From: Paractinoplanes pyxinae
Lineage (GTDB): Bacteria > Actinomycetota > Actinomycetes > Mycobacteriales > Micromonosporaceae
Assembly (NCBI RefSeq): GCF_026626335.1
Contig: NZ_JAPNTZ010000017.1
Location: 1-64,000, forward strand
Length of the DNA stretch: 64,000 nt
Reading direction: 5' to 3'
A program made the translations under genes and the position numbers. Positions within the stretch are counted from its first letter, which is position 1; each line of letters starts with the position of its first letter. This document shows, one piece after another, positions 16,682-24,467 of this stretch. The notes beneath the pieces were generated by a model. It was not told the DNA's origin. It made no database searches and was given only the letters and a program-made list of their open reading frames with translations.

Positions 16682-17098
16682 TCAGGCTCCGCGGAGCAGA
16701 CAGGTGATGCGCGCCGTGCAGACCCGCTCGCCGCTGTCGTCGGTGATGACGATTTCGTACGTCGCCATGGTGCGGCCCCGGTGAACCGGTGTGGCCACCC
16801 CGGTGACCACCCCGGAGCGGGCCGACTTGTGATGGGTCGCGTTGATGTCGACGCCCACGGCGAACGGCCGGTCGACCGTCTGGCCGTGCATGACCGCCCC
16901 GACCGAGCCCAGCGTCTCGGCCAGCACGCACGAGGCGCCGCCGTGCAGCAACCCGTACGGCTGGGTGTTGCCCTCGACCGGCATGGTGCCGACGACCCGC
17001 TCGGCGGACGCCTCGCTGAGCTGGATGCCCATCCGCGCGCCGAGGGAACCGCCGCCGTCGGTGAAGAGCTCCTGCACGCTGTCGGCCGCTATGTCCAT
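16682..17098 (-). CDS. PaaI-family hotdog thioesterase
   Basis: 138 aa hotdog-fold acyl-CoA thioesterase. The signature GLLHGGASCVLAETLGS carries the HGG loop and catalytic acid, and VGVDINATHHKSARSG is the conserved central strand. It would hydrolyse aromatic or other acyl-CoA esters in the cytoplasm. ATG 17098 is used. It is divergent from the calcium-repeat protein at 17193. Length is typical for PaaI/YbgC-like members. Confidence 0.9.
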   Translation of the reverse strand: MDIAADSVQELFTDGGGSLGARMGIQLSEASAERVVGTMPVEGNTQPYGLLHGGASCVLAETLGSVGAVMHGQTVDRPFAVGVDINATHHKSARSGVVTGVATPVHRGRTMATYEIVITDDSGERVCTARITCLLRGA

Positions 17099-17192
17099 TC
17101 GATGAACGTTACCGGCGTCGCTCGGCTCGCGGCGCTGTGACTTGGGTCTTACTCTTCCCTGCGACCGTGAACCCCTTTGATCGGGAGCTGAG

Positions 17193-17441
17193 ATGACCGA
17201 GCCGCAGGAGACCGTCGAGACGCGCGGTAACGACCGCGTCGACCTGATCGCCCAGGACGCGAACGGCGACGGCAAGACCGACGTCTGGGTGTCCGACACC
17301 GATGGCGACGGCAAGCCCGACCTGTTCCAGTTCGACACCGACGGCGACGGCAAGGTCGACATCACGATGGTCGACCTGGACGAGGACGGGAACCCCGACA
17401 TGATCGTCGACGGTGACGGCGGCATCCCGCCGAAGGCCTAG
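17193..17441 (+). CDS. small acidic protein with four 13-residue calcium-type repeats
   Basis: 82 aa with no signal peptide. Acidic loops of the form D-x-D/N-x-D-G begin at residues 22, 35, 48 and 61, exactly 13 apart, and a fifth partial one (DGDGG) is at the end. Loops of this type (EF-hand/TSP3-like) bind calcium. GGGAG lies 7-11 nt upstream of ATG 17193. Its stop shares CTAG with the convergent PrsW gene. Probably a cytoplasmic calcium buffer or sensor, unless exported by a non-classical route; function unproven. Confidence 0.8.
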   Translation: MTEPQETVETRGNDRVDLIAQDANGDGKTDVWVSDTDGDGKPDLFQFDTDGDGKVDITMVDLDEDGNPDMIVDGDGGIPPKA

Positions 17442-18667
17442 GCGCCACCCAGGGCGCTCAGAGCGACCCACAGCACGGCGATCCCCACGACCGTGGCCGC
17501 GATCGTCCAGGCCCGGTGCCGCCTCGGCCCCGGGCCGGCGACGGCTTCGGGGTGACCGAGCCGTCGTAGTTCCGCCCGCTGTTCGCGTACGGCGGCCTCC
17601 GCCTGAGGTGAGGGGGAGGCCGCCAGCCGGGCCTGGGCGCGCTGCAACCGTCGTACGGCGGTCTTGGCGGCCCGCCCGGCGCCGGCCGCGGCCAACCGGC
17701 GGGCCGAGGCCCGTCGCGCGCCCGACCGGAGTGTGGCCAGCTCGCCCTCGGTGATCAGCTCCGGGTCGTCCAGCCGGGCCAGCCGGCCGACGTAGTAGTT
17801 GGCCTCGCTGTCGTGCACGCGCCGCACCAGCAACAGGATCAGCACCAGCGGCGGCAGACCCTTGACCAGCAGCACCAAAAGCAGGGCCAGGGCGCCGTTG
17901 CCCAGCCCGTCCACCACCAGCGGCGCGTTCCAGAGCACGTGCGAACCCCACGCGCCCAGCACGGCCAGCACAGCCACACCCACCCGGTGCGGCCGCCCGC
18001 GTTCCCGGCTCACCACCAGATAGCCGATCCCGGCCCCGGCCAGCGCCCCGAACAGCGTGTGACTCCAGATCCCGCTGAGGAAGCCGCGCAGCAGGAACGT
18101 CGCGATCACCGGCTGCACCTGGTCGCCCTGCCCGGCCAGCGCGACCGCGCCGACGGCGAACACGATGTCCTCCGCGATCTGGAAGCCGAGCCCGACCATC
18201 GCCCCGTAGACGACGCCGTCGAGCACGCTGTTGACCTGCGACCGGGCGACCAGCACGATCGCCACCACGCCGAGCGTCTTCGCGATCTCTTCCACCGTGG
18301 GCGCGGCCAGCGCGGCGCCCCACCCGGCGGCCAGCTGCGGCGAGCCCAGCTTGGCCACGAGGTTTTCCAGCGCCACCCCGCCCGGGATCGACACCGTGGT
18401 CGCGACCAGGCCGCCCCAGGCGAACGCGAGCACCAGCAGTTTGGCCGGCTCCGGTTCGAAGAAGTCGAGTTCGGCCACGACCAGCCAGAACGGCACGGCC
18501 AGCAGCGCGAACAGCACCACCGAGGTGGCCGTGGCTTTCGGGTACGAGGTGAAGAACTGCCCGGCGAGCTGGGCCATCCGCAGTCCGCCCACCGCCAGCA
18601 CGGCAAGCATCACCCAGAAGGCGGGCACCCGGATCAGAGCCGGCGTGCGCACCGCCGAGACGGTCAC
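17438..18667 (-). CDS. PrsW-family intramembrane metalloprotease
   Basis: 409 aa, about eight to nine helices. The PrsW signature is present: EE within APTVEEIAKTLG, E within FQIAEDIVF, H within GIWSHTLFGALAGAG and a second H within GSHVLWN, forming the presumed metal site. PrsW in Bacillus starts anti-sigma cleavage; the target here is unknown. After the membrane domain there is a ~120-residue Ala/Arg-rich cytoplasmic stretch and a final helix. The GTG start overlaps the stop of the upstream gene (GTGA), so the two are coupled. Confidence 0.88.
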   Translation of the reverse strand: MTVSAVRTPALIRVPAFWVMLAVLAVGGLRMAQLAGQFFTSYPKATATSVVLFALLAVPFWLVVAELDFFEPEPAKLLVLAFAWGGLVATTVSIPGGVALENLVAKLGSPQLAAGWGAALAAPTVEEIAKTLGVVAIVLVARSQVNSVLDGVVYGAMVGLGFQIAEDIVFAVGAVALAGQGDQVQPVIATFLLRGFLSGIWSHTLFGALAGAGIGYLVVSRERGRPHRVGVAVLAVLGAWGSHVLWNAPLVVDGLGNGALALLLVLLVKGLPPLVLILLLVRRVHDSEANYYVGRLARLDDPELITEGELATLRSGARRASARRLAAAGAGRAAKTAVRRLQRAQARLAASPSPQAEAAVREQRAELRRLGHPEAVAGPGPRRHRAWTIAATVVGIAVLWVALSALGGA

Positions 18668-19212
18668 CGCAGGGTCCGCGTGCTGGCCTCGATCCGCGGC
18701 AGGGTGCGCCCCAGGTCGAGGTCGTTGCCGCTGATCGTCACCTCGATGGTGTGCCCGTCGCCGACGAAGACCGCGTACCGCCCGCCCCGCCCGGGCGCCG
18801 TGTAGCCGCCCTGCAGCCCGGCCAGCCCACCAGCTGTGCTCACCTTCAGCTGCGCGCTGGTGACCTGGTATCCGGTCGTTTCCACGATGCGCTGCCGAAG
18901 CTGGTCGGCCGCCGCGGTCAGGTCACCCCGAAAGGGGCGTACGGCTATCGCGTACCGCACCGGGCCGACCCGGAACAGCACGGTGCCTTCGCTGTCGCCC
19001 GGTCTGGTGCCGGTCACGTCGAGCGTGGCGCCGGCCGGCGGCACCACGGTGACGCCGGCCCCGATCAGGTAGGGCTCGTCGTCGGGGATCTGGCGCTCGG
19101 CTGGCAAGGACTGGTCGATCGCGGGCAAGCCGAAGGCCAGGCCGCCGAGTATGGCGACGACTCCGACCGCTCCGAGGACATTTGTCAGCTGACGCCGGGA
19201 GATCCTCGCCAT
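18664..19212 (-). CDS. hypothetical secreted or membrane-anchored protein
   Basis: 182 aa with a basic N-terminus and one hydrophobic segment (residues ~12-30), then an extracytoplasmic domain rich in beta strands (AGATLDVTGTRPGD, YAIAVRPFRGDL, RYAVFVGDGHTIEVTISG). Translationally coupled to the downstream PrsW protease through a 4-bp overlap, so it may be a partner or substrate (inference). No family recognised. Confidence 0.7.
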   Translation of the reverse strand: MARISRRQLTNVLGAVGVVAILGGLAFGLPAIDQSLPAERQIPDDEPYLIGAGVTVVPPAGATLDVTGTRPGDSEGTVLFRVGPVRYAIAVRPFRGDLTAAADQLRQRIVETTGYQVTSAQLKVSTAGGLAGLQGGYTAPGRGGRYAVFVGDGHTIEVTISGNDLDLGRTLPRIEASTRTLR

Positions 19213-19272
19213 GTCCCCACGCTAACGGCGGGTGCGGACGATCGTGACGTACGGCCACAGTGGAGCCGGTTA

Positions 19273-19839
19273 TTACGGATTTGTCGCTTCTAGCGCCAGA
19301 TAGTGTGGCGGCACGGCCGAGGTCAGCCAGACGCCGTTCGCGCTGAGGTGGAACACGTGCCCGGCCGCCGCCATCTCGCCGGTCGCCACCCGGAGCACCA
19401 CCACGTCGGCCGACCGGCGGCCCCCGACGCGCAGGGCGGTCGCCCGGTCGGTGGACAGGTGCACGTGGTCGCGGCTGCGCGGACGCAGGCCCTCGCGCAT
19501 GATCGATTCGAGGTTGGTCCGGGGCGTGCCGTGGAACAGCGCCGGCGGCGGATCGGCGGGTGGCAGGTCGAGGTCGACGGCAACCCGGCTCGAGTGCCCC
19601 TGGCTGGCCCGGATCCAGTCGGTGCCGTCGTCGCGCCGGGCCACGGCGAACCGGGACTTGTCGTTGTGCTCGACCACCACGTCCAGCTCGGCGCGGCTGA
19701 TTCCCAGGGCGGCCAGCAGGTCGGCCACCGGCACCCAGCCGTTCGCGTCGAGGGTCAGCCCGGCCGACTCCGGCCGATGCCGCAGCACCAGGGAGATCCG
19801 GCGGCTGGTGCGCACCTGCTCGCGGGTCAGCGTGGTCAT
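19273..19839 (-). CDS. kptA: RNA 2'-phosphotransferase (Tpt1/KptA family)
   Basis: 188 aa. N-terminal winged-helix lobe with RRISLVLRHRPESAGLTLDANGWVPVADLL, the family hallmark, and a C-terminal ADP-ribosyltransferase-like lobe with ALFHGT and VHLSTD. Tpt1/KptA removes an RNA 2'-phosphate onto NAD+, giving ADP-ribose 1'',2''-cyclic phosphate. In bacteria the physiological RNA is not known. ATG 19839 overlaps the methyltransferase stop (ATGA), so the pair is co-translated. Length is near normal for bacterial KptA. Confidence 0.93.
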   Translation of the reverse strand: MTTLTREQVRTSRRISLVLRHRPESAGLTLDANGWVPVADLLAALGISRAELDVVVEHNDKSRFAVARRDDGTDWIRASQGHSSRVAVDLDLPPADPPPALFHGTPRTNLESIMREGLRPRSRDHVHLSTDRATALRVGGRRSADVVVLRVATGEMAAAGHVFHLSANGVWLTSAVPPHYLALEATNP

Positions 19840-20612
19840 TCCCGCAACTCCATGACGGCAAGGTAGTACGGCCGGTCGGTGGCGTCGACCGTTTTCAACT
19901 GCCACCGGGTGCCCTCGAGCAGCGCCTCCAACTCAGGCACCGAGCAGTTCAGATAGTCGAACCACTCGGTGGCCAGCAGGCGGTACCGCAGTCGCAGCCG
20001 CAACTGCCCGCCGAGCCGGCCCCGCTCACGATTGCGACGGTGATAGCTGACATGTACGGGGTCGGTAGTGCCGTACGGGTCGGTGCCCTGGGCGATGATC
20101 CGCGCGCCCGGATTCGCCAGCCGGGCCAGGGCCGATAGGAACACCGGCGCCCGTTCCGCGTTCTCGAGCAGCCCGAGGTTGTTGCCGAGCAGTAGGAACG
20201 TGTCGTACCGGGCACTTGCCGAGGCGTACGCGTCAACGGTGTTGAGAACCGTGTCGCGCAACCCCCGCTGACGGGCCACGGCGATCGCCCCGGCCGACGT
20301 GTCGAGGCCGGTCACCGCCATGCCGCGGCGTTGCAGTTCGACGGCCGTACGACCGGCGCCGACACCGATGTCGAGCACGTGACCGCGGCAGAGGCGCAGG
20401 GCGCGATGGTCGTGCGGCTGCCATTCGCCGGGCTCACCCAGGTAGTGGTCGGCCGGAGCGCCGTTGATCAGGCCGTCGTCGCGCTCGATCACCTCGATGA
20501 CCGGCCGCGGCACCCGCCCGCCGGCCAGCGGCCTCGGCCCGACCCCGGTGCGCACCGCATAGGCGTCCCGGATCATTTCGCCGAACACGTCGCCGATGGG
20601 TGGCTGTTCCAT
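19836..20612 (-). CDS. SAM-dependent class I methyltransferase
   Basis: 258 aa. The SAM-binding glycine loop reads VLDIGVGAGRTAVELQRRG near residue 90, followed by the acidic TGLDTS strand end. TFLLLGNNLGLLE is a typical motif IV region. The start chosen is ATG 20612 (MEQPPIGDVF); longer frames are GC artefacts. It directly precedes and overlaps kptA. The methyl acceptor is unknown; an RNA-related role is suggested only by context. Confidence 0.85.
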   Translation of the reverse strand: MEQPPIGDVFGEMIRDAYAVRTGVGPRPLAGGRVPRPVIEVIERDDGLINGAPADHYLGEPGEWQPHDHRALRLCRGHVLDIGVGAGRTAVELQRRGMAVTGLDTSAGAIAVARQRGLRDTVLNTVDAYASASARYDTFLLLGNNLGLLENAERAPVFLSALARLANPGARIIAQGTDPYGTTDPVHVSYHRRNRERGRLGGQLRLRLRYRLLATEWFDYLNCSVPELEALLEGTRWQLKTVDATDRPYYLAVMELRE

Positions 20613-20630
20613 GGTCACTACCCTTGGGGC

Positions 20631-21008
20631 ATGGCCACTCTGGAGCAACTCGGTTCGGCGAAGTACGTCCTTCTGACGACGTTCCGCAAGGACGGCTCCC
20701 CGGTGGCGACGCCGGTATGGGTGCTGCCCGACGGTGATGGCGTGGCCATCTGGACGGAGTCTCGCTCGTACAAGGTCAAGCGGGTCCGCAACAACCCTCG
20801 CGTGACCGTCGCGGCCTGCGATTTCCGGGGCAACGTCCGCGGCGAGACGGTCGAAGGGACGGCGCGGATCGCCAGCGACGCCGAGCGCGACCACTACGCC
20901 AAGGTGCTGGGCCGCAAGTACTGGATGACGGGAATCCTGGGCTCGCTGCGGTACCGGGTGATGGGCCACCGCGACCGCATCACGGCCATCGCGATCAGCC
21001 CGGTCTGA
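20631..21008 (+). CDS. PPOX-class F420-dependent oxidoreductase
   Basis: 125 aa split-beta-barrel flavin/deazaflavin protein (pyridoxamine-phosphate-oxidase-like). Typical text is KYVLLTTFRKDGSPVATPVW near the N-terminus, then SYKVKRVRNNPRVTVAACD. Members of this size in actinomycetes use F420. It probably reduces an unknown cytoplasmic substrate. Divergent from the methyltransferase gene with an 18-bp gap. ATG 20631. Confidence 0.9.
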   Translation: MATLEQLGSAKYVLLTTFRKDGSPVATPVWVLPDGDGVAIWTESRSYKVKRVRNNPRVTVAACDFRGNVRGETVEGTARIASDAERDHYAKVLGRKYWMTGILGSLRYRVMGHRDRITAIAISPV

Positions 21009-21070
21009 ACCCGGCCGCGCGGACTCTGCACGCGGCCGCGGATGCTTCGTACCCGGCCGCGAAGACGAAG
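21008..21070. repeat. three 21-bp-period repeats with CGGCCGCG cores
   Basis: GGCCGCG occurs at 21013, 21034 and 21055, each inside an AC(C/G)CGGCCGCG block spaced exactly 21 bp. It lies in the convergent gap between the PPOX gene and bldC, in sequence that does not look coding. Confidence 0.45.
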
Positions 21071-21071
21071 A

Positions 21072-21103
21072 AGGGGCGATCGCCTTCCCCGACGCTCGCC
21101 CCT
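21072..21103 (-). terminator. terminator of bldC
   Basis: 8-bp stem AGGGGCGA/TCGCCCCT with a 16-nt loop. On the minus strand it is followed by TTCTTCGTCTTC, a T-rich tail. Confidence 0.6.
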
Positions 21104-21131
21104 AGCAACGATCTCTCGTCTCGACTGAAGG

Positions 21132-21341
21132 TCAGTCGCCCTGACGCTGCGTGGGAATCTGCCCCTGCAGCAGGGCGCGAACCTCCGACTCCCGGTAACG
21201 ACGGTGGCCGCCCAGAGTGCGGATCGCACTCAGCTTGCCGGCCTTGGCCCACCGGGTGACGGTCTTCGGGTCGACACGGAACATCGACGCCACCTCGGCC
21301 GGCGTTAGTAGCGGCTCAGGATCGTGCGTACGCGATGCCAT
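21132..21341 (-). CDS. bldC: BldC, MerR-type developmental DNA-binding protein
   Basis: 69 aa consisting of only a MerR-like winged helix: LLTPAEVASMFRVDPKTVTRWAKAGKLSAIRTLGGHRRYRESEV. This is the text and length of BldC, which in Streptomyces binds direct repeats cooperatively and delays entry to development. GGAGGAG lies 7-13 nt before ATG 21341. The neighbours (a conserved hypothetical, a Val/Leu dehydrogenase, DUF3073, purM) match the Streptomyces bldC region as I recall it. Confidence 0.95.
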   Translation of the reverse strand: MASRTHDPEPLLTPAEVASMFRVDPKTVTRWAKAGKLSAIRTLGGHRRYRESEVRALLQGQIPTQRQGD

Positions 21342-21612
21342 CGGTCACTCCTCCACAGGTACCTATAGACAACGGCCGGGGTCCCGCCGGCCGGTGCGTC
21401 TCTCATGGTCCGGCTAGTCCCCGATGTCCGACATGGGCCGAACGGACGAAGGTCCCCAGATAGACGGATGAAGCATGCCCGATTTTTACGCGTTTTCTAC
21501 GCCAGATAGTGTCGCGTTTAGTCCGATTATCACGCTTCGGCGAACGATGATCACGAAGAGTATTCGCCTCGGGAGCGTTCCCACGGAGGGCAAACTGCCG
21601 CATTTCCGCAGG
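21342..21612. promoter_or_regulatory. AT-richer bldC upstream region
   Basis: 271 bp without a gene, noticeably richer in A/T than the surroundings, particularly 21480-21575. It must hold the bldC promoter and leader. No single -10/-35 pair could be called with confidence. Confidence 0.4.
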
Positions 21613-22452
21613 TCAGTTGCAACGCTCCAGAAGCTGGACGGCCCGCCACCGTTCGACCAGCTTCTCGTACGCTCCGGAGGCGTCGTCGGCGTCGCCGCGT
21701 GACAGTGCCGAAAGGCCGGCCGCCACCACACCGGGTGAATCGTCACCAGCAAGAACGTCATCCGGGAGAAGGTTGACGAGGCCGCCGTAGTCAAGCTCGA
21801 CGATCGAGCGCGGATGGAACTCCTCGAGCCAGCGCGTGCCCTCCTCGACGGCCTCGGTGATCGGGGCCTCGCCCAGCGACTTGCGCAGCACGGCCACCGC
21901 GCGGTGCGCGCGCCGCCGGGCCTTGGAGATCTCTGTGCGGTAACGCAGGGTGCGCGGCTTGGCGGAGAGGTCGATGACCCGCTCCTCCAGATCGACGAAG
22001 ACGAACCAGCGCAGCGGCACACCCCAGGTGGCGATCTGCTCGTGCACCCGCGGCACGCCGTGCTCGAGCACCTTGGCCCCGCTGCGCCAGTCCTCGACCA
22101 CGGCCTTGGCCTGGCCGGCCAGCACGGGCGGCACGAACGCGTCGGCCAGCACGCTGGGCACGCCGTCGCGCGCGTTGAGAGCGGCCTCGGCGACCCGCAG
22201 GCGCAGATTCCACGGGCAGACCAGCAGCGAGTCGCCCCACTGCAGGACGTACGCCTCGTCGGGCAGGTCGGGCAGCCTGGTCCAGCCGGCGCCGAGCGCC
22301 TCGAGCACGGCCGACCGCTGGCGGACCGGGCCGTCGACCGGGCCCAGGGCGCGACCCTCACGCGCGTACTTGCGCCAGAAAACCTGACGGTCGCGGTCGA
22401 AGGCGGTCAGCGGCTCGTAAACCCTCAGGTACGACGCGAACAGTGACGGCAC
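21613..22452 (-). CDS. conserved hypothetical protein beside bldC
   Basis: 279 aa, soluble and acidic, beginning MPSLFASYLRVYEPL. The middle (VPLRWFVFVDLEERV) and the Arg-rich segment RTEISKARRRAHRA are the most structured-looking parts. Its place between bldC and the amino-acid dehydrogenase matches a conserved hypothetical in other actinomycetes (from memory of Streptomyces gene order). Function unknown; no catalytic motif seen. Confidence 0.85.
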   Translation of the reverse strand: MPSLFASYLRVYEPLTAFDRDRQVFWRKYAREGRALGPVDGPVRQRSAVLEALGAGWTRLPDLPDEAYVLQWGDSLLVCPWNLRLRVAEAALNARDGVPSVLADAFVPPVLAGQAKAVVEDWRSGAKVLEHGVPRVHEQIATWGVPLRWFVFVDLEERVIDLSAKPRTLRYRTEISKARRRAHRAVAVLRKSLGEAPITEAVEEGTRWLEEFHPRSIVELDYGGLVNLLPDDVLAGDDSPGVVAAGLSALSRGDADDASGAYEKLVERWRAVQLLERCN

Positions 22453-22605
22453 GGCGCGATCCTTTCACGAATTCGGCCGGGTGGAACTTCCCGCGCGGAC
22501 GGAATCCCGCCGGGGGTACACCCGACTAGGCTCGCAATGTCCGGCCTACCCCAGCCGGCACGACCGGCCTCACAAGGGCCCAGACACCAGATCAGGAGAA
22601 CAGCC

Positions 22606-23685
22606 ATGGGCGTGTTCGACACCGACGGCACCGACGCCACCGGTCACGAACAGGTCGTCTTCTGCCAGGACAGGCAGACCGGCCTCAAGGCGATCATCGG
22701 GATCTACTCCACGGCCCTCGGGCCGGCGCTCGGCGGCACCCGTTTCTATCCGTACGAGAGTGAGGACGCCGCCCTCGCCGACGTGTTGAAGCTCTCCCGC
22801 GGCATGGCCTACAAGAACGCGCTGGCCGGCCTCGACCTCGGCGGCGGCAAGGCGGTCATCTGGGGCGACCCGGCCCGGGCCAAGTCCGAGGGGCTGCTGC
22901 GGGCGTACGGCCGCTTCGTCGAGTCGCTGCACGGCCGCTACTACACCGCCTGCGACGTCGGCACGTACGTGCCCGACATGGACGTCATCGCCCGCGAGAC
23001 CCGCTACGTCACCGGCCGCAGCCTCGAGCACGGCGGCGCCGGCGACTCCTCCATCCTCACCGCCTGGGGCGTCTTCCAGGGCATGCGCGCGGCCGCCGAG
23101 CACACGTGGGGCCGGCCCACCCTCGCCGGGCGCACGGTCGGCATCGCCGGCCTGGGCAAGGTCGGCAAGTACCTGGCCGGTCACCTGATCGAGGACGGCG
23201 CCGCGGTCATCGCCACCGACGTCAACGAGGCCGCCCTGAACTGGGCCCGCACCACGTACCCGCAGATCGAGCTGGTGGCCGACACCCAGGCCCTGATCAC
23301 CTCGGACCTCGACGTCTACGCCCCGTGCGCGCTGGGCGGCGCCCTCGACGACGAAACCGTGCCGGTGCTGCGGGCCAAGGTCGTCACCGGCGGCGCCAAC
23401 AACCAGCTGGCCCACCCGGGCATCGAGAAGACGCTGGCCGAGCGGGGCATCCTCTACACGCCCGACTATCTGGTCAACGCGGGCGGCGTGATCCAGGTGG
23501 CCGACGAGATCGAGGGCTTCAACTTCGAGCGGGCCAAGCTGCGCGCCACCGGCATCTTCGAGACCACCGGCCGCATCCTGCGGATGGCCGAGTCCGAGGG
23601 GGTGGCGCCGGCCGTCGCGGCCGACCGGCTCGCCGAGCAGCGCATGGCCGAGGTCGGCCGGCTGCGCTCCATCTATCTCAGCTGA
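22606..23685 (+). CDS. vdh: valine/leucine (branched-chain amino acid) dehydrogenase
   Basis: 359 aa Glu/Leu/Phe/Val-dehydrogenase family enzyme oxidatively deaminating branched-chain amino acids with NAD+. The substrate domain carries GGTRFYPYE and the catalytic-Lys segment MAYKNALAGLDLGGGKAVI. The NAD domain has GIAGLGKVGKYLAGHL, and NAGGVIQVADE is near the C-terminus. ATG 22606 has AGGAGA 7-12 nt upstream. Such enzymes feed acyl-CoA precursors for fatty acids and polyketides in actinomycetes. Val versus Leu preference cannot be read. Confidence 0.93.
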   Translation: MGVFDTDGTDATGHEQVVFCQDRQTGLKAIIGIYSTALGPALGGTRFYPYESEDAALADVLKLSRGMAYKNALAGLDLGGGKAVIWGDPARAKSEGLLRAYGRFVESLHGRYYTACDVGTYVPDMDVIARETRYVTGRSLEHGGAGDSSILTAWGVFQGMRAAAEHTWGRPTLAGRTVGIAGLGKVGKYLAGHLIEDGAAVIATDVNEAALNWARTTYPQIELVADTQALITSDLDVYAPCALGGALDDETVPVLRAKVVTGGANNQLAHPGIEKTLAERGILYTPDYLVNAGGVIQVADEIEGFNFERAKLRATGIFETTGRILRMAESEGVAPAVAADRLAEQRMAEVGRLRSIYLS

Positions 23686-23747
23686 ACGGGCACACCCAAC
23701 CCACCGAAAGGTGGGCTGCGAGGTAGGAAAAGAGAGCGGTTTAGTGC

Positions 23748-23788
23748 CTGCCGCGCGTTCCGCGACAGAAATCCGCGACGCGCGGCAG
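23748..23788. terminator. inverted repeat after vdh
   Basis: Perfect 11-bp arms CTGCCGCGCGT/ACGCGCGGCAG around a 19-nt middle. A smaller hairpin CCCACC-GAAA-GGTGGG precedes it at 23700-23715. The larger repeat probably terminates vdh or acts in the DUF3073 leader. Confidence 0.5.
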
Positions 23789-23913
23789 TGTCACACGCAA
23801 CCCGAGGTGCCGAAGACGGCATCGTCCATGTACCGTAAGACCCACGAGAGATGCCTGACGTCATCGGGGCCCGCCTTCGGGCTGCCCCGAATTCTGTGCG
23901 AGGGGGTCGAGCC

Positions 23914-24126
23914 ATGGGGCGCGGCCGTGCTAAGGCCAAGCAGACGAAGGTGGCCCGGGAGTTGAAGTATCACTCCCCGAACACCGACCTCACCGCCTTG
24001 CAGCGCGAACTGGCGGGAACACGCCAGTCCGACCGTCACTTCGACGACGACAACGATGAGTTCGTCGACGACGACGAGGATGACGCTGACGACGACCAGG
24101 ATTCCTGGTCGCCGACAAGGCGCTGA
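23914..24126 (+). CDS. DUF3073 small acidic protein
   Basis: 70 aa: a basic head (GRGRAKAKQTKVARELKYHSP) and a strongly acidic tail (FDDDNDEFVDDDEDDADDD), the standard DUF3073 form found near purM in actinobacteria. Charge polarity suggests nucleic-acid or ribosome association, but function is unknown. ATG 23914. Confidence 0.93.
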   Translation: MGRGRAKAKQTKVARELKYHSPNTDLTALQRELAGTRQSDRHFDDDNDEFVDDDEDDADDDQDSWSPTRR

Positions 24127-24200
24127 CCCTTATCGCACAGAGCACGCGGCTCCCCGCGTGCTCCCGTGCGTGATGGTCAATCCCTAGGTTCACAACACAC

Positions 24201-24234
24201 GAAGCCCACGCGGGCTATTGCCTGCGTGGGCTTC
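24201..24234. terminator. bidirectional terminator between DUF3073 and the RiPP precursor
   Basis: GAAGCCCACGC...GCGTGGGCTTC: at least 11 paired bases per arm (14 with one mismatch) around a short loop, placed between two convergent genes. Confidence 0.75.
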
Positions 24235-24242
24235 GAACCAGG

Positions 24243-24467
24243 TCAGCGCGGCCTGTTGTTCCAGTTGTAGAACGTCGGGATGTTCTCGAAGTGGTTCCAG
24301 GCGCACACCGCCGAACCCTCCTCCGCCGTGCTCTCCGCGCGTGCCTGCCGTGCCTGTTCCGCCTCGGTGAGGAGCGCGGCCAGCCCGGCCCGGGTGTCGT
24401 GCACCCGTGCGCTCACCGGGTCAATCCCCGGCTCATCGGACAGCCGAGGGCTCGTGGTCTCGGGCAT
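24243..24467 (-). CDS. RiPP precursor peptide, multiple-cyclophane (AmcA-like)
   Basis: 74 aa. Residues 1-50 form a helical, charged leader (AALLTEAEQARQARAE). The C-terminal core has aromatic residues in strict three-residue register: W57-N-H, F60-E-N, F66-Y-N and W69-N-N, with only I63 breaking the aromatic series. Aromatic-x-Asn triplets are the known substrate pattern for radical SAM enzymes that join an aromatic ring to the third residue's beta carbon (triceptides). ATG 24467 lies inside the 3' end of the radical SAM gene (35-bp overlap), with GGAGGG about 11 nt upstream. The AmcA name is from memory; the RiPP class is inference from motif and neighbour. Confidence 0.8.
   Translation of the reverse strand: MPETTSPRLSDEPGIDPVSARVHDTRAGLAALLTEAEQARQARAESTAEEGSAVCAWNHFENIPTFYNWNNRPR

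Noticed and set aside
19292..21512. Shared short string CGCCAGATAGTGT near the kptA 3' end and upstream of bldC
   Set aside because: A 13-base match between two places is expected by chance in 64 kb.
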